From positions 124,001 through 188,000 of the forward strand of contig CANNFD010000002.1 of NCBI GenBank assembly GCA_947503885.1: 64,000 nt of DNA. Direction: 5' to 3'. The DNA comes from an uncultured Olleya sp. (GTDB lineage: Bacteria > Bacteroidota > Bacteroidia > Flavobacteriales > Flavobacteriaceae). Positions 44,899 to 54,458 of this stretch are shown here, piece by piece. The notes beneath the pieces were generated by a model that was not told the origin of the DNA, ran no database searches, and saw nothing but the letters and a program-made list of their open reading frames with translations. Position numbers and translations under genes: made by a program. The first letter of the stretch is position 1. Each line of letters opens with the position of its first letter.

Positions 44899-45636
44899 AT
44901 GAAGTTTTTAAAATCATTTGGTTTTGTAATATTGATGCTTTGCATAACTGCAATTTATGCTCAAGATTATAAGTTTATACCTAAAGATCAACAACTTTTA
45001 ACTGATGCAGAGGTTAAAACTATGGAGCTAATGATAACTCCTGATGTTTTACTTTTTAACGAAAAAGGAAAGTTACTTCCAATGTCGCAAGTACAACTAA
45101 TGACAAACAGTGACTACAAACCCTTGTTTTATGTTGATAAGGACAAAAAACTAAAGTCAATTATTTTTAAAAGACTAAAAGCAAAAGACAATACTATTGT
45201 TAAAAATCCAGAAGCTAATTTTACTAAGGGTCAAAAGGCTTACAATTTTATTGCAACTGACCTAGATGGTAATACCTTTAAATTGTCCGACCTAAAAGGG
45301 CAAGTTGTAATATTAAATTTTTGGTTTACTAAATGTGGTCCCTGTATACAAGAAATGCCAGAACTAAATAAATTAGCAGATAATTTTAAAAATAAAAAAG
45401 TTAAGTTTTTAGCTATAACTTTTAATCAACCGGAACTAGTTAAACAATTTTTAGAGACTAAAGATTTTAGATTCACAATTGTACCTGATGCTAATGACGT
45501 TGTAACAATTTACGGTGTCAACAGTTTTCCTACAAGTATTGTGATTAATAAAAAAGGCGAAATTGTAGCCAAAGAAGTAGGCTACAGAACAAATATAAAA
45601 TCTGTACTTACCAAAGCAATTAATGCAGCACTTTAA
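44899..45636 (+). CDS. TlpA-like exported thioredoxin-fold protein
   Basis: A 245-residue protein with a signal peptide (cleaved near IYAQ). Residues 22-105 form an N-terminal region of unknown fold. Residues about 108-245 are a redoxin/TlpA-type thioredoxin domain with the active site FTKCGPCIQEMP (Cys146 and Cys149) and the conserved cis-Pro loop SFPTSIVINKKGEI. It would act as a thiol-disulfide oxidoreductase in the periplasm. It overlaps the next gene, an outer-membrane barrel, by 14 bases, so the two are coupled. The partner suggests a role in envelope protein maturation, by inference. Confidence 0.82.
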   Translation: MKFLKSFGFVILMLCITAIYAQDYKFIPKDQQLLTDAEVKTMELMITPDVLLFNEKGKLLPMSQVQLMTNSDYKPLFYVDKDKKLKSIIFKRLKAKDNTIVKNPEANFTKGQKAYNFIATDLDGNTFKLSDLKGQVVILNFWFTKCGPCIQEMPELNKLADNFKNKKVKFLAITFNQPELVKQFLETKDFRFTIVPDANDVVTIYGVNSFPTSIVINKKGEIVAKEVGYRTNIKSVLTKAINAAL

Positions 45637-46909
45637 TACCATAAAACAAAACTACTTTCTAATTTTGTTGTGCTTATTAAGCATGACTACAGCTATAGCG
45701 CAAAGTCCTGAGCAAAATTTAAAAGCAAGCGATACAACAAAATCTAGTGTGCTTTTAAAACAAATCGGTAACGGTTTTTTTCCAACAAAAGTTTGGAATT
45801 TTGACCTAAGATACTTAGTTAAATTTAATCAATACGAAGGATTTAGAACAGGTTTAGGCGGGATTACAAACGATGCTTTTTCTGAAAAATTTAGAATTGA
45901 CTCTTACTTAGTATACGGTTTTAGAGATGACAGTTTTAAATATAAAATTGGTGGTGGATTTAGAATAAATGCTAAATCAAAAACCTGGATAAACCTATCC
46001 TATATAGATGATTTAAAAGAAACGGGAAGCTCGGAGTTTTTAACAGATAGTAGGTCATTTTCTTTTTTTGAACCACGATTGTTAAATATTGATTTGTTTC
46101 ATAAACATATAACATCTTCCATATCTGTTGAGCACGAAATAAACCCTAAACTTTATACTGAATCAGAAATTGCAATAAGCAATATCCGTCCTACTTATTC
46201 TTATAATTATTTACTAGATGGTAAAAACTATAGCAGCTTTGAAACTAGTATCGCTAAAATAGCATTACAATGGAATCCTTTTAACTCAAGCAAAAAATTA
46301 GAAAATGACACAGAAGTTGTTGTTGAAGGCTATCCAAAGTTTACGCTTCAATACTCAAAGAGTTTTAAAGATGTATTTAATGCTGACTTTAATTTTTCGA
46401 AAGTAGATTTTAAAACCATTCATAAAATAAAACACAATAACAGCTCTTATACAATAGGGACTTTATCCGCAGGGATAGCTCATGGAGACGCACCCTTAAC
46501 TCATTTATATCATGCTTACCCAAACAACATAACTAAAGAAACAATCCTACAGCGTTTCTCTGTTGCAGGTATTAATAGTTTTGAAACTATGTATTTTAAC
46601 GAGTTTTTCTCTGACCGGTTTTCGACATTAGTTTTAAAACATTATATCAAACCCTTTGCAATTGCAAAACGATTTAATCCACAAATGGTTCTAATTACTA
46701 GGTATGCAATTGGTAACATAAACAATATTAATAGACATCAAGAAGTAAGTTTTCAGACCTTAAAACATGGTTATACAGAGACAGGTTTTGAAATTAACAA
46801 ACTACTATTTGGTTTCGGGTTAAGTGCCACTTACAGATATGGCGCATACCATCTACCAAGAGAGGAAGATAATATTGCAATAAAATTCACTTTTAATATT
46901 GTATTATAA
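45623..46909 (+). CDS. Outer-membrane beta-barrel protein resembling the DUF5686 barrel
   Basis: A 428-residue exported protein (signal peptide cleaved near AIAQ) composed of alternating beta strands with a hydrophobic last strand. The stretch FDLRYLVKFNQYEGFRTGLG resembles the barrel of DUF5686 proteins, which normally carry an N-terminal carboxypeptidase-regulatory-like domain and are about 800 residues. That N-terminal part is absent here. Its start lies 14 bases inside the TlpA-like gene. Function is unknown. Confidence 0.6.
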   Translation: MQHFNTIKQNYFLILLCLLSMTTAIAQSPEQNLKASDTTKSSVLLKQIGNGFFPTKVWNFDLRYLVKFNQYEGFRTGLGGITNDAFSEKFRIDSYLVYGFRDDSFKYKIGGGFRINAKSKTWINLSYIDDLKETGSSEFLTDSRSFSFFEPRLLNIDLFHKHITSSISVEHEINPKLYTESEIAISNIRPTYSYNYLLDGKNYSSFETSIAKIALQWNPFNSSKKLENDTEVVVEGYPKFTLQYSKSFKDVFNADFNFSKVDFKTIHKIKHNNSSYTIGTLSAGIAHGDAPLTHLYHAYPNNITKETILQRFSVAGINSFETMYFNEFFSDRFSTLVLKHYIKPFAIAKRFNPQMVLITRYAIGNINNINRHQEVSFQTLKHGYTETGFEINKLLFGFGLSATYRYGAYHLPREEDNIAIKFTFNIVL

Positions 46910-46944
46910 ACTAAATTTAACTTAGTAAATACAATGGTTTTACA

Positions 46945-46952
46945 TACCTTTG
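46945..46952 (+). promoter_or_regulatory. Candidate -7 element TACCTTTG of the MMPL transporter gene
   Basis: The octamer fits TAnnTTTG exactly and gives a start near 46959, with a leader of about 13 bases. No TTG is found at standard distance. Confidence 0.45.
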
Positions 46953-46971
46953 CTCCGTTTTTTAAAGCATT

Positions 46972-49383
46972 ATGTTAAAACTATTTTCAGCAAATTTCTG
47001 GGATGTTGTCGCAAGACTTATATTGCGCAATAAAATAGCAATACTATTAGGTGTAGTACTTGTTACTATATTTTTTAGTACACAATGGAAGCATATGCGC
47101 TTCACACATACTGAAGCCAACCTACTACCCGATGACCATGAGGTCAATATCACTTATAACGATTTTTTAAAAGTCTTTGGTGAAGAAGGCAACTTAGTAG
47201 TCCTTGGTGTTAAAGACACTACGTTATTTACAGTACAAAAACTTAACGCTTGGAATGCGCTTTCTGATAGTTTTAGGGATGCACCAGAAGTAGAAACGGT
47301 AATATCCGTAAAAGACCTTCAGAAGCTAGTAAAAGATCAAGAAAACGAAAAATTTGCATTAGAACCTTTTATTAAAGATTCTGTTTCTTCAATTCAGCAA
47401 ATAGAAAAATTACAAGATCAGTTATTTAACCAATATCCATTTTACGATAATTTTTTATTTAATAAAGAAACTAAAACAGTACGTACTGCAATATATCTAA
47501 ACAAAGACATTGTAAATACACCTGCAAGAAAGGATTTTATACTAAGTAATTTAATTGAAAAAGTAGATGCTTTTGAAAAAGCACAAGGTTTAGATGTTAG
47601 GGTTTCTGGTATGCCTTACATACGCACACTTAATGCGCAGAATATTGTTGACGAAATTTATCTTTTTGTATTAGCTGCTTTATTTGTAACCTCATTTATT
47701 TTCTTTCTGTTTTTTAGATCGTTTAGAGCTACATTTATCTCATTAATCGTCGTTTGTATTGGTGTGATGTGGACCTTAGGTATCTTAGGGTTATTAGGTT
47801 ACGAAATCACAGTTTTAACTGCGTTAATCCCTCCTTTAATTATTGTAATTGGGATACCTAACTGTATTTTTCTAATTAACAAATATCAACATGAGGTAAA
47901 ATCGCATGGTAATAAAGTAAAAAGTTTACAACGTGTGATTACTAAAGTTGGTAATGCAACTTTAATGACCAATGTGACTACAGCATCTGGTTTTGCTACC
48001 TTTATTTTAACCGAAAGCACATTACTTAAAGAGTTTGGTGTAGTAGCGTCATTAAGTATTCTTGCCATTTTTATTTTATGCTTATTAATTATACCAATAA
48101 TTTACACCTTTTTACCTTATCCAAAAGAGCGCCATTTGGAGCACTTAAATAAACGTTGGATTGGTGGTTTTGTAAATTGGACAGTGCGTATGGTTAAAGA
48201 AAAACGCATCACTATTTATATAACATCATTAGTATTATTAATACTTTGTATTATAGGTATTTTCCAAATAAAAATCTCTGGAAGCCTTATAGAGGACATG
48301 CCTAAAAAAGCAGAATTCTTTCAAGACATTCGCTTTTTTGAGGAAGAGTTTGATGGTATTATGCCATTAGAAATAATGATAGATACTAAGCGTAAACAAG
48401 GGGTTATGAAGTTAGCCACTTTAAAACGTATGGATAAAATTGAGGAGTTTATTAATGAAACCCCTGAGTTTTCAAAACCAATATCTGTTGTTGGCTTAGT
48501 TAAATACTCTAAGCAAGCCTATTATAATGGCAATCCTAAATACTACCAATTACCAACTAGTCAAGAAAATAGCTTTATTTTATCCTATGCTAAAAACTCA
48601 AGCACAGACGTTGATTTATTAAAAAACTTTGTAGATAGTACTGGTCAATATGCCAGAATAACAACGTTTATGAAGGATATTGGAACAGACAAAATGGAGC
48701 GTATCCAAGAAAATCTGCAAACCAAAATAGACAATGTTTTCCCTAAGGAGCGTTACAATGTTACCATGACAGGTAAAGCATTAGTGTTTCAAAAAGGGAC
48801 AAAATACTTAGTTAAAAACCTAGTAATCTCTCTGTCTTTAGCTGTAATATTAATATCACTTTTTATGGCATACATGTTTCGTTCTTTTAGAATGATTATT
48901 GTATCACTAATCCCTAACTTATTACCATTAGTAGTAACAGCAGGATTAATGGGCTTTATTGGTGTCCCTATTAAACCATCAACTATATTAGTATTTAGTA
49001 TCGCATTTGGAATATCTGTGGATGACACCATTCACTTTTTAGCAAAATACAGACAAGAGTTACAAGCTAATAATTGGAAAATTAAAAAATCTGTTTATGC
49101 AGCATTACGAGAAACTGGTGTAAGTATGTTTTATACTTCCATAGTATTGTTTTTTGGTTTTTCAGTATTTATAATTTCTAGCTTTGGTGGTACAGTAGCA
49201 CTTGGTGCATTAGTATCTGTAACACTATTATTTGCAATGCTATCTAACTTATTATTATTACCCTCTTTATTATTGTCTTTAGAGCGTAGCATCGCTAACA
49301 AAGAAGTACTTAAAGAGCCAACAATAAATATTATCCCTACGGAAGATGATGATGAAAATTCATTTCTTTCCGAAGAAAAATAA
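46972..49383 (+). CDS. MMPL/RND-family transporter
   Basis: An 803-residue inner-membrane protein with the RND pseudo-duplication: one N-terminal transmembrane helix, a periplasmic domain, five helices (about 225-380), and then the same again (about 415 and 610-780). The two halves include the sterol-sensing-like blocks with IGIPNCIFLINKYQHE and GISVDDTIHFLAKYRQE; the second has the Asp pair thought to carry protons. At about 800 residues it fits the MMPL-like/hopanoid-type exporters rather than AcrB-type pumps (about 1050). The substrate is unknown. It is followed 36 bases later by asnS. Confidence 0.85.
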   Translation: MLKLFSANFWDVVARLILRNKIAILLGVVLVTIFFSTQWKHMRFTHTEANLLPDDHEVNITYNDFLKVFGEEGNLVVLGVKDTTLFTVQKLNAWNALSDSFRDAPEVETVISVKDLQKLVKDQENEKFALEPFIKDSVSSIQQIEKLQDQLFNQYPFYDNFLFNKETKTVRTAIYLNKDIVNTPARKDFILSNLIEKVDAFEKAQGLDVRVSGMPYIRTLNAQNIVDEIYLFVLAALFVTSFIFFLFFRSFRATFISLIVVCIGVMWTLGILGLLGYEITVLTALIPPLIIVIGIPNCIFLINKYQHEVKSHGNKVKSLQRVITKVGNATLMTNVTTASGFATFILTESTLLKEFGVVASLSILAIFILCLLIIPIIYTFLPYPKERHLEHLNKRWIGGFVNWTVRMVKEKRITIYITSLVLLILCIIGIFQIKISGSLIEDMPKKAEFFQDIRFFEEEFDGIMPLEIMIDTKRKQGVMKLATLKRMDKIEEFINETPEFSKPISVVGLVKYSKQAYYNGNPKYYQLPTSQENSFILSYAKNSSTDVDLLKNFVDSTGQYARITTFMKDIGTDKMERIQENLQTKIDNVFPKERYNVTMTGKALVFQKGTKYLVKNLVISLSLAVILISLFMAYMFRSFRMIIVSLIPNLLPLVVTAGLMGFIGVPIKPSTILVFSIAFGISVDDTIHFLAKYRQELQANNWKIKKSVYAALRETGVSMFYTSIVLFFGFSVFIISSFGGTVALGALVSVTLLFAMLSNLLLLPSLLLSLERSIANKEVLKEPTINIIPTEDDDENSFLSEEK

Positions 49384-49419
49384 CATAAAAAGTATATTTT
49401 TAATCAAATTTTTTTAAAA

Positions 49420-50850
49420 ATGAAATCATACACAGTCGCTACATTACTTAAAGAAACTAATTTACAAGAAGTACATATAAAAGGTTGGGTACGTACCTTT
49501 AGAGCTAATAGATTTATTGCTCTAAACGATGGATCTACACTACAAAACATACAGTGTGTAGTAGATTTTGAAAACATGGACGAAGCTACACTTAAGCGCA
49601 TTACAACAGGTGCTGCAGTTGCAATCACTGGAGAGCTAGTAGAAAGCCAAGGTAAAGGTCAAACTGTTGAAATATCGGTAACTAAACTAGAGATTTTAGG
49701 AGATTCTGACCCAGAAACTTATCCAATTCAACCAAAAAAACACAGCTTTGAGTTTTTAAGAGAAAACGCCCATTTACGCACACGTACAAGTACTTTTGGA
49801 GCTATTATGCGTTTAAGATCATCATTATCTTTTGCAGTACATAAATATTTTAACGAAAACGGTTTTAACTATATGCACACACCAATTATTACAGGTAGTG
49901 ATGCTGAAGGTGCAGGCGAAATGTTTCGCGTTAGCACATTGGACCAAAAAAATCCACCATTAACAGAAGATGGAGAGATAGATCACTCTCAAAACTTTTT
50001 TGGAAAAGAAACTAATCTTACCGTTTCTGGTCAATTAGAAGCAGAAACCTATGCAATGTCGTTAGGTAAAGTTTACACCTTTGGACCAACATTTAGAGCA
50101 GAAAACTCTAACACCTCTCGTCACCTTGCAGAGTTTTGGATGATAGAGCCTGAGGTTGCTTTCATGGATTTAGCAGGAAATATGGACTTGGCAGAAGATT
50201 TTATGAAATCTGTAATTGCATATATTCTAGAAAACAATAAAGAAGATTTAGAGTTTTTAGACCAACGTTTATTTGATGAAGAAAAAACGAAACCACAAGC
50301 AGAACGTAGTGATTTACGATTAATTGAAAAATTAAAGTTTGTTACTGAAAACAACTTTAAGCGTGTAAGTTATACTGAAGCGATTGATATTTTAAGAAAC
50401 TCAAAACCTAACAAGAAAAAGAAATTTAATTATATTATTGAAGAGTGGGGTGCAGATTTACAATCAGAGCACGAACGTTTTCTAGTAGAAAAGCACTTTA
50501 AATGTCCAGTAATATTATTTGATTATCCAGCTAATATTAAAGCATTTTACATGCGTTTAAATGAAGATGGTAAAACAGTCCGCGCAATGGATATTTTATT
50601 TCCAGGAATTGGAGAAATTGTTGGAGGTTCACAACGTGAAGAGCGCCTTGATGTATTAAAAGAAAAAATGGCTGCTTTAGATATCTCTGAAGAAGAATTA
50701 TGGTGGTACTTAGACCTACGTAAATACGGTACTGCAGTACACTCTGGTTTTGGACTTGGTTTTGAGCGTTTAGTTATGTTTGCAACAGGAATGACAAATA
50801 TTAGAGACGTAATACCTTACCCAAGAACACCTCAAAACGCTGAGTTTTAA
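49420..50850 (+). CDS. asnS: Asparagine-tRNA ligase
   Basis: A 476-residue class II aminoacyl-tRNA synthetase. The N-terminal OB-fold anticodon-binding domain ([20 protein letters not shown]) covers about residues 17-110. Class II motif 2 is [17 protein letters not shown] (about 226-242) and motif 3 is [12 protein letters not shown] (about 446-457). The AsnRS-type insertion between motifs 2 and 3 is present. It charges tRNA-Asn directly. The gene is followed by a terminator. Confidence 0.97.
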   Translation: MKSYTVATLLKETNLQEVHIKGWVRTFRANRFIALNDGSTLQNIQCVVDFENMDEATLKRITTGAAVAITGELVESQGKGQTVEISVTKLEILGDSDPETYPIQPKKHSFEFLRENAHLRTRTSTFGAIMRLRSSLSFAVHKYFNENGFNYMHTPIITGSDAEGAGEMFRVSTLDQKNPPLTEDGEIDHSQNFFGKETNLTVSGQLEAETYAMSLGKVYTFGPTFRAENSNTSRHLAEFWMIEPEVAFMDLAGNMDLAEDFMKSVIAYILENNKEDLEFLDQRLFDEEKTKPQAERSDLRLIEKLKFVTENNFKRVSYTEAIDILRNSKPNKKKKFNYIIEEWGADLQSEHERFLVEKHFKCPVILFDYPANIKAFYMRLNEDGKTVRAMDILFPGIGEIVGGSQREERLDVLKEKMAALDISEEELWWYLDLRKYGTAVHSGFGLGFERLVMFATGMTNIRDVIPYPRTPQNAEF

Positions 50851-50930
50851 AACAGTAAATAAATATTGAATTTTATTAAAGTAATTTAATAGAAAGAAAT
50901 GTTTATTTAATACTTAAAAAATTATATATT

Positions 50931-50970
50931 AAAACAATCTACTAAAATCTAAAATGTAGATTGTTTTTTT
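50931..50970 (+). terminator. Rho-independent terminator after asnS
   Basis: A 12-bp stem, AAAACAATCTAC with GTAGATTGTTTT, a 13-base loop and a following T-run. It lies 80 bases past the asnS stop codon and 28 bases before rpoN. Confidence 0.85.
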
Positions 50971-50998
50971 TATTTTTATCATAATTCTAAAACAGATC

Positions 50999-52459
50999 AT
51001 GCTTAAACAATATTTACAGTTTAAATTATCGCAAAAGTTGTCTCCACAACAGATTCAATTAATGAAATTGATCCAGTTGCCAACGCAAGCATTTGAACAA
51101 CGTTTAAAGCAAGAACTAGAAGAAAATCCTGCTTTAGAAAGTGGTAAAGAAGAAATCGTAGACGAATTTGATGATGATTTTGATAACACTAATGAGGACT
51201 ATGATGATAACGAAACTATCGATGCTGGAGACATCAATGTTGATGATTATTTAAGTGATGACGAAGTCCCAGACTATCGTACAAGCGTAAATAATTACAG
51301 TGCGGATGATGAAGACAAAAGCGTACCTTATGCTGCCGGAACCTCTTTTACACAACATTTAGTCAATCAACTAAACACTTATCGCCTTACTGATGACGAA
51401 CGTGATATAGCCGAGTTTCTAGTTGGTAGTGTAGACGAAAGTGGTTATATCCGTAGAGAATTAAGTGATATCGTAGACGATTTAGCTTTTACACAAAGTG
51501 TCTATACTGACGAAGAAAAAGTAGCTAAAGTGCTTAAAATTGTACACCAATTAGATCCAGCTGGTGTTGGTGCTAGAAATTTGCAAGAGTGTTTAAGCAT
51601 TCAATTACACCGTAAAGAAAAACACCCAGATGTACAATTAGCATTAAATATTATTGATAATGCTTTTGACCAATTTACTAAAAAGCATTATAAAAAATTA
51701 ATGCAAAAATTTGATATTTCAGAATTGCAATTAAAAGACGCAATTCATGAAATAGAACGTTTAAACCCAAAACCAGGAGGCTCATACGCTGGAAACAATA
51801 GGATAGTCGAGCATGTAGTGCCTGACTTTGCGATAAAAATTGTAGACGGAGAGTTAGAATTAACTTTAAATGGTCGTAATGCGCCAGAATTGCATGTTTC
51901 TAGAGAATATAGCAATATGATGAAAGGCTATAAGGAAAGTAAGGACAAAAGTAAGTCCCAAAAAGATGCAGTGATGTTTATAAAGCAAAAATTAGATGCT
52001 GCAAAATGGTTTATTGATGCTATAAAACAACGTCAACAAACACTGTTTGTAACTATGAGCAGTATAATGCATTATCAAAAAGAATATTTTTTAACAGGTG
52101 ATGAGCGCAATCTTAAACCAATGATATTAAAAGATATTGCTGACGAGATTGAAATGGATGTATCAACAGTATCACGTGTGGCTAATAGCAAATACGTAGA
52201 TACACCATACGGGACAAAATTGATAAAAGAGTTTTTCTCAGAATCTATGACTAACGATCAAGGGGAAGAAGTATCCACTAGAGAAATTAAGAAAATATTA
52301 GAAACAGTAATTGAAGAAGAAAGCAAAAAGAAACCGCTTACAGATGAAGCATTGGCTAAAATCTTAAAAGAAAAAGGGTATCCTATTGCACGACGTACTG
52401 TTGCTAAATATAGAGAGCAGTTGGACATTCCTGTTGCTAGATTACGTAAAAAGATATAA
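50999..52459 (+). CDS. rpoN: RNA polymerase sigma-54 factor
   Basis: A 486-residue alternative sigma factor. Region I is glutamine-rich (LSQKLSPQQIQLMKLIQLP, activator interaction), region II is a strongly acidic linker (about 58-110), the core-binding domain follows, and the C-terminus has the RpoN box ARRTVAKYRE (464-473) that reads the -24 element. The protein is full length. No enhancer-binding partner lies in the window. It is 67 bases or more from any downstream gene and preceded by the asnS terminator. Confidence 0.97.
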   Translation: MLKQYLQFKLSQKLSPQQIQLMKLIQLPTQAFEQRLKQELEENPALESGKEEIVDEFDDDFDNTNEDYDDNETIDAGDINVDDYLSDDEVPDYRTSVNNYSADDEDKSVPYAAGTSFTQHLVNQLNTYRLTDDERDIAEFLVGSVDESGYIRRELSDIVDDLAFTQSVYTDEEKVAKVLKIVHQLDPAGVGARNLQECLSIQLHRKEKHPDVQLALNIIDNAFDQFTKKHYKKLMQKFDISELQLKDAIHEIERLNPKPGGSYAGNNRIVEHVVPDFAIKIVDGELELTLNGRNAPELHVSREYSNMMKGYKESKDKSKSQKDAVMFIKQKLDAAKWFIDAIKQRQQTLFVTMSSIMHYQKEYFLTGDERNLKPMILKDIADEIEMDVSTVSRVANSKYVDTPYGTKLIKEFFSESMTNDQGEEVSTREIKKILETVIEEESKKKPLTDEALAKILKEKGYPIARRTVAKYREQLDIPVARLRKKI

Positions 52460-52536
52460 GAATACGTTTATAAAACAGACTGGAGCAGCTATCAAATTTG
52501 ATGTTAACTTACACTTTAATTTAAATTTATATAAAG

Positions 52537-53142
52537 ATGAAATGGCTTATTAGAAGCATGTCGTTTATATTTCATCCAATAATAATGCCTGTATTGGCAG
52601 TACATTTTTATTTTAAAAAATCACCTAGATTTATACCAGAAGAAGTTGTCTTTGCAAAACTGGTGTCGCTTTCGATACTTTCAATAGCTTTACCAATACT
52701 TGTATATTTATTACTTAAGACTTTAGGCAAAACAGAATCAATTTACCTTAAAACCACTAAAGAAAGAATATTCCCTTTATTAATAAACTGTTTTATAGTT
52801 GGTTTATTAATTCTTCGAGTGTTTCCAATAGATCAAATCCCAGAATTATATTATTTTTTCTTAGGTATTTTAATATCTAATATGGCTTGTTTGATTTTAG
52901 TTTTAGCTAAATTTAAGGCTAGCATACACATGATAGCTACAGGAGGTGTGTTTATGTTTTTTATAGTATTTGCTATTCACTTTAGTGTAAACATTAATGG
53001 TAGTTTAGCATTAATGGCTATTATTACTGGCGCTGTTGCTACTTCAAGATTACAACTAAAAGCACACACTGTTAAGGAGTTATTAATAGGGCTATTAGTG
53101 GGTATAATCCCGCAATTAGTATTATTAAAGTATTGGTTATAA
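52537..53142 (+). CDS. PAP2-like membrane protein with altered phosphatase motifs
   Basis: A 201-residue polytopic membrane protein with about six hydrophobic segments. It retains a trace of the type 2 phosphatidic acid phosphatase signature: KTTKERIFP (72-80) for K-x5-R-x-x-P, SIHMIATGG (129-137) where PSGH would be, and SRLQLKAHTVKE (170-181) for SR-x5-H-x3-D with Asp changed to Glu. Activity is uncertain because the central PSGH motif is not intact. It ends 6 bases inside the convergent PorT-like gene. Confidence 0.55.
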   Translation: MKWLIRSMSFIFHPIIMPVLAVHFYFKKSPRFIPEEVVFAKLVSLSILSIALPILVYLLLKTLGKTESIYLKTTKERIFPLLINCFIVGLLILRVFPIDQIPELYYFFLGILISNMACLILVLAKFKASIHMIATGGVFMFFIVFAIHFSVNINGSLALMAIITGAVATSRLQLKAHTVKELLIGLLVGIIPQLVLLKYWL

Positions 53143-53832
53143 TAAGTAAAACATCAATCCTACTTTGATGGTACTCATTTTAATTGGTTGATTATTAACA
53201 GTCGCATTATCAAACATATCGTTTAAACCATAATACAAATAAAAATTCCAAGTATTATAACCTGCACTAAACGTTAATCCATATTGTAGTTTATTAAAGA
53301 TAGCGTTATTAGTAATTTTGATGTTACCTGTACTACCTTCATATTTTGTACCACTAGCAAAGACATAACCTACTTTTAAACCCGTATAAATTCGCCAAAA
53401 ACTATATTCTGTAGGTGTAGACGTTCTCCATCGGTATTGTAAAGGTGCTTCTAATACATAAGTATAAATTTTATTCTTAGAATAATCCACAACATTACCA
53501 TCTAATACAGCAAAGTTAACTTTATTATTATCCTCTGAAATAAATAAATTTTGATTATAAGAGTTGACAGATAGACCTAACCCAACTCCAATTGCTTTAT
53601 TTCGGTTTACATTTATAGGCATATCTCTAATCACACCAAAGTGCAATCCGCTTGAAAACCCATTTTGAGACACATCATCTGGCTTATTACTTAGTAAGTT
53701 GTAAGTTATGCCTAAATAGAATTGATCCTCTCTGTATAGCGAGTCTATGACCTTTGTTTTAGTAATATCATCTTGTGCTAAAACAGCAGGAGATAAAAAA
53801 GGTATAATAAATAATAGCAGTAAATATTTCAT
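53137..53832 (-). CDS. PorT-like outer-membrane beta-barrel protein
   Basis: A 231-residue exported protein with a signal peptide (cleaved near VLAQ) and eight or so amphipathic strands ending in LMFYLL. Size and the strand pattern with FYLGITYNLLSNKPDD and SGLHFGVIRDMPIN resemble the PorT/SprT family, an outer-membrane component needed for type IX secretion. The window also contains a T9SS cargo (the secreted amylase), so the system is expected in this organism. Other small outer-membrane barrels cannot be excluded. Confidence 0.55.
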   Translation of the reverse strand: MKYLLLLFIIPFLSPAVLAQDDITKTKVIDSLYREDQFYLGITYNLLSNKPDDVSQNGFSSGLHFGVIRDMPINVNRNKAIGVGLGLSVNSYNQNLFISEDNNKVNFAVLDGNVVDYSKNKIYTYVLEAPLQYRWRTSTPTEYSFWRIYTGLKVGYVFASGTKYEGSTGNIKITNNAIFNKLQYGLTFSAGYNTWNFYLYYGLNDMFDNATVNNQPIKMSTIKVGLMFYLL

Positions 53833-53921
53833 CAGTAAAATTATTGCATAGTAAATAGTTGTTACAACATCTTAAGACTCTAATATAAATGAAAATAATA
53901 TAATTACATAGCCTTATAAAA

Positions 53922-53958
53922 AACAAAAGGTGTTTTGAATATCAAAACACCTTTTGTT
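53922..53958 (-). terminator. Rho-independent terminator of the ExbB/ExbD operon
   Basis: A 17-bp perfect inverted repeat (53922-53938 with 53942-53958), loop of three bases, lies 19 bases past the stop of the last ExbD gene on the minus strand. It is the longest uninterrupted stem in the window. Confidence 0.85.
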
Positions 53959-53977
53959 ATAAAATTAAGAGTAATAC

Positions 53978-54448
53978 TTATTTAAGTCCACTACCCTTTT
54001 TAGTAGTGTAATTAATTTTTAGTTGACCCACTTTACGTAACGCTTGTTCAATATCAGATACTAACCCCATGTTAGTTTCTTTATCTACTTTAAGCGCTGC
54101 AATTAATTGTGGTATCTCAGCTTCACGCTTAGAAGCACGCTCTGCAGCTATAAATGGAGCAATATCTTTAAGTTCAGCAAACTTATCGTTTAACTGGATC
54201 TTAGCTTCATCACCCATATTTTTATAACTATCGCTTGGCTTTCCAGCATAGATAAACATTACCAAGTTTTTCTGTCCTAGCTTTTCAGTTTCTGCAGCAG
54301 AAGGTAAATTATTTTTAATTTTCAAACTGTTGTCTCTCATTACGGTTGCTACCATAAAAAAGAATAATAGCATGAATACAATATCCGGTAAAGATGCTGT
54401 AGAAATAGCTGGCAACTCTTTGCTGCCTCCTTTTTTAAATTTTGACAT
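53978..54448 (-). CDS. exbD: ExbD/TolR-family biopolymer transport protein (second copy)
   Basis: A 156-residue inner-membrane protein with one N-terminal transmembrane helix (ASLPDIVFMLLFFFMVATVM, about 18-37), in which the Asp of LPDIVF is the proton-pathway residue, and a periplasmic domain. It works with ExbB and TonB or a gliding/secretion motor partner to use the proton gradient. It starts 10 bases after the first ExbD gene and is the last gene of the operon. Confidence 0.88.
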   Translation of the reverse strand: MSKFKKGGSKELPAISTASLPDIVFMLLFFFMVATVMRDNSLKIKNNLPSAAETEKLGQKNLVMFIYAGKPSDSYKNMGDEAKIQLNDKFAELKDIAPFIAAERASKREAEIPQLIAALKVDKETNMGLVSDIEQALRKVGQLKINYTTKKGSGLK

Positions 54449-54458
54449 AGTTTAATAA

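Noticed and set aside
52491-52502. Perfect palindrome ATCAAATTTGAT before the PAP2-like gene
   Set aside because: It is short, AT-rich, and has no regulator or promoter near it that would support a site; likely chance.
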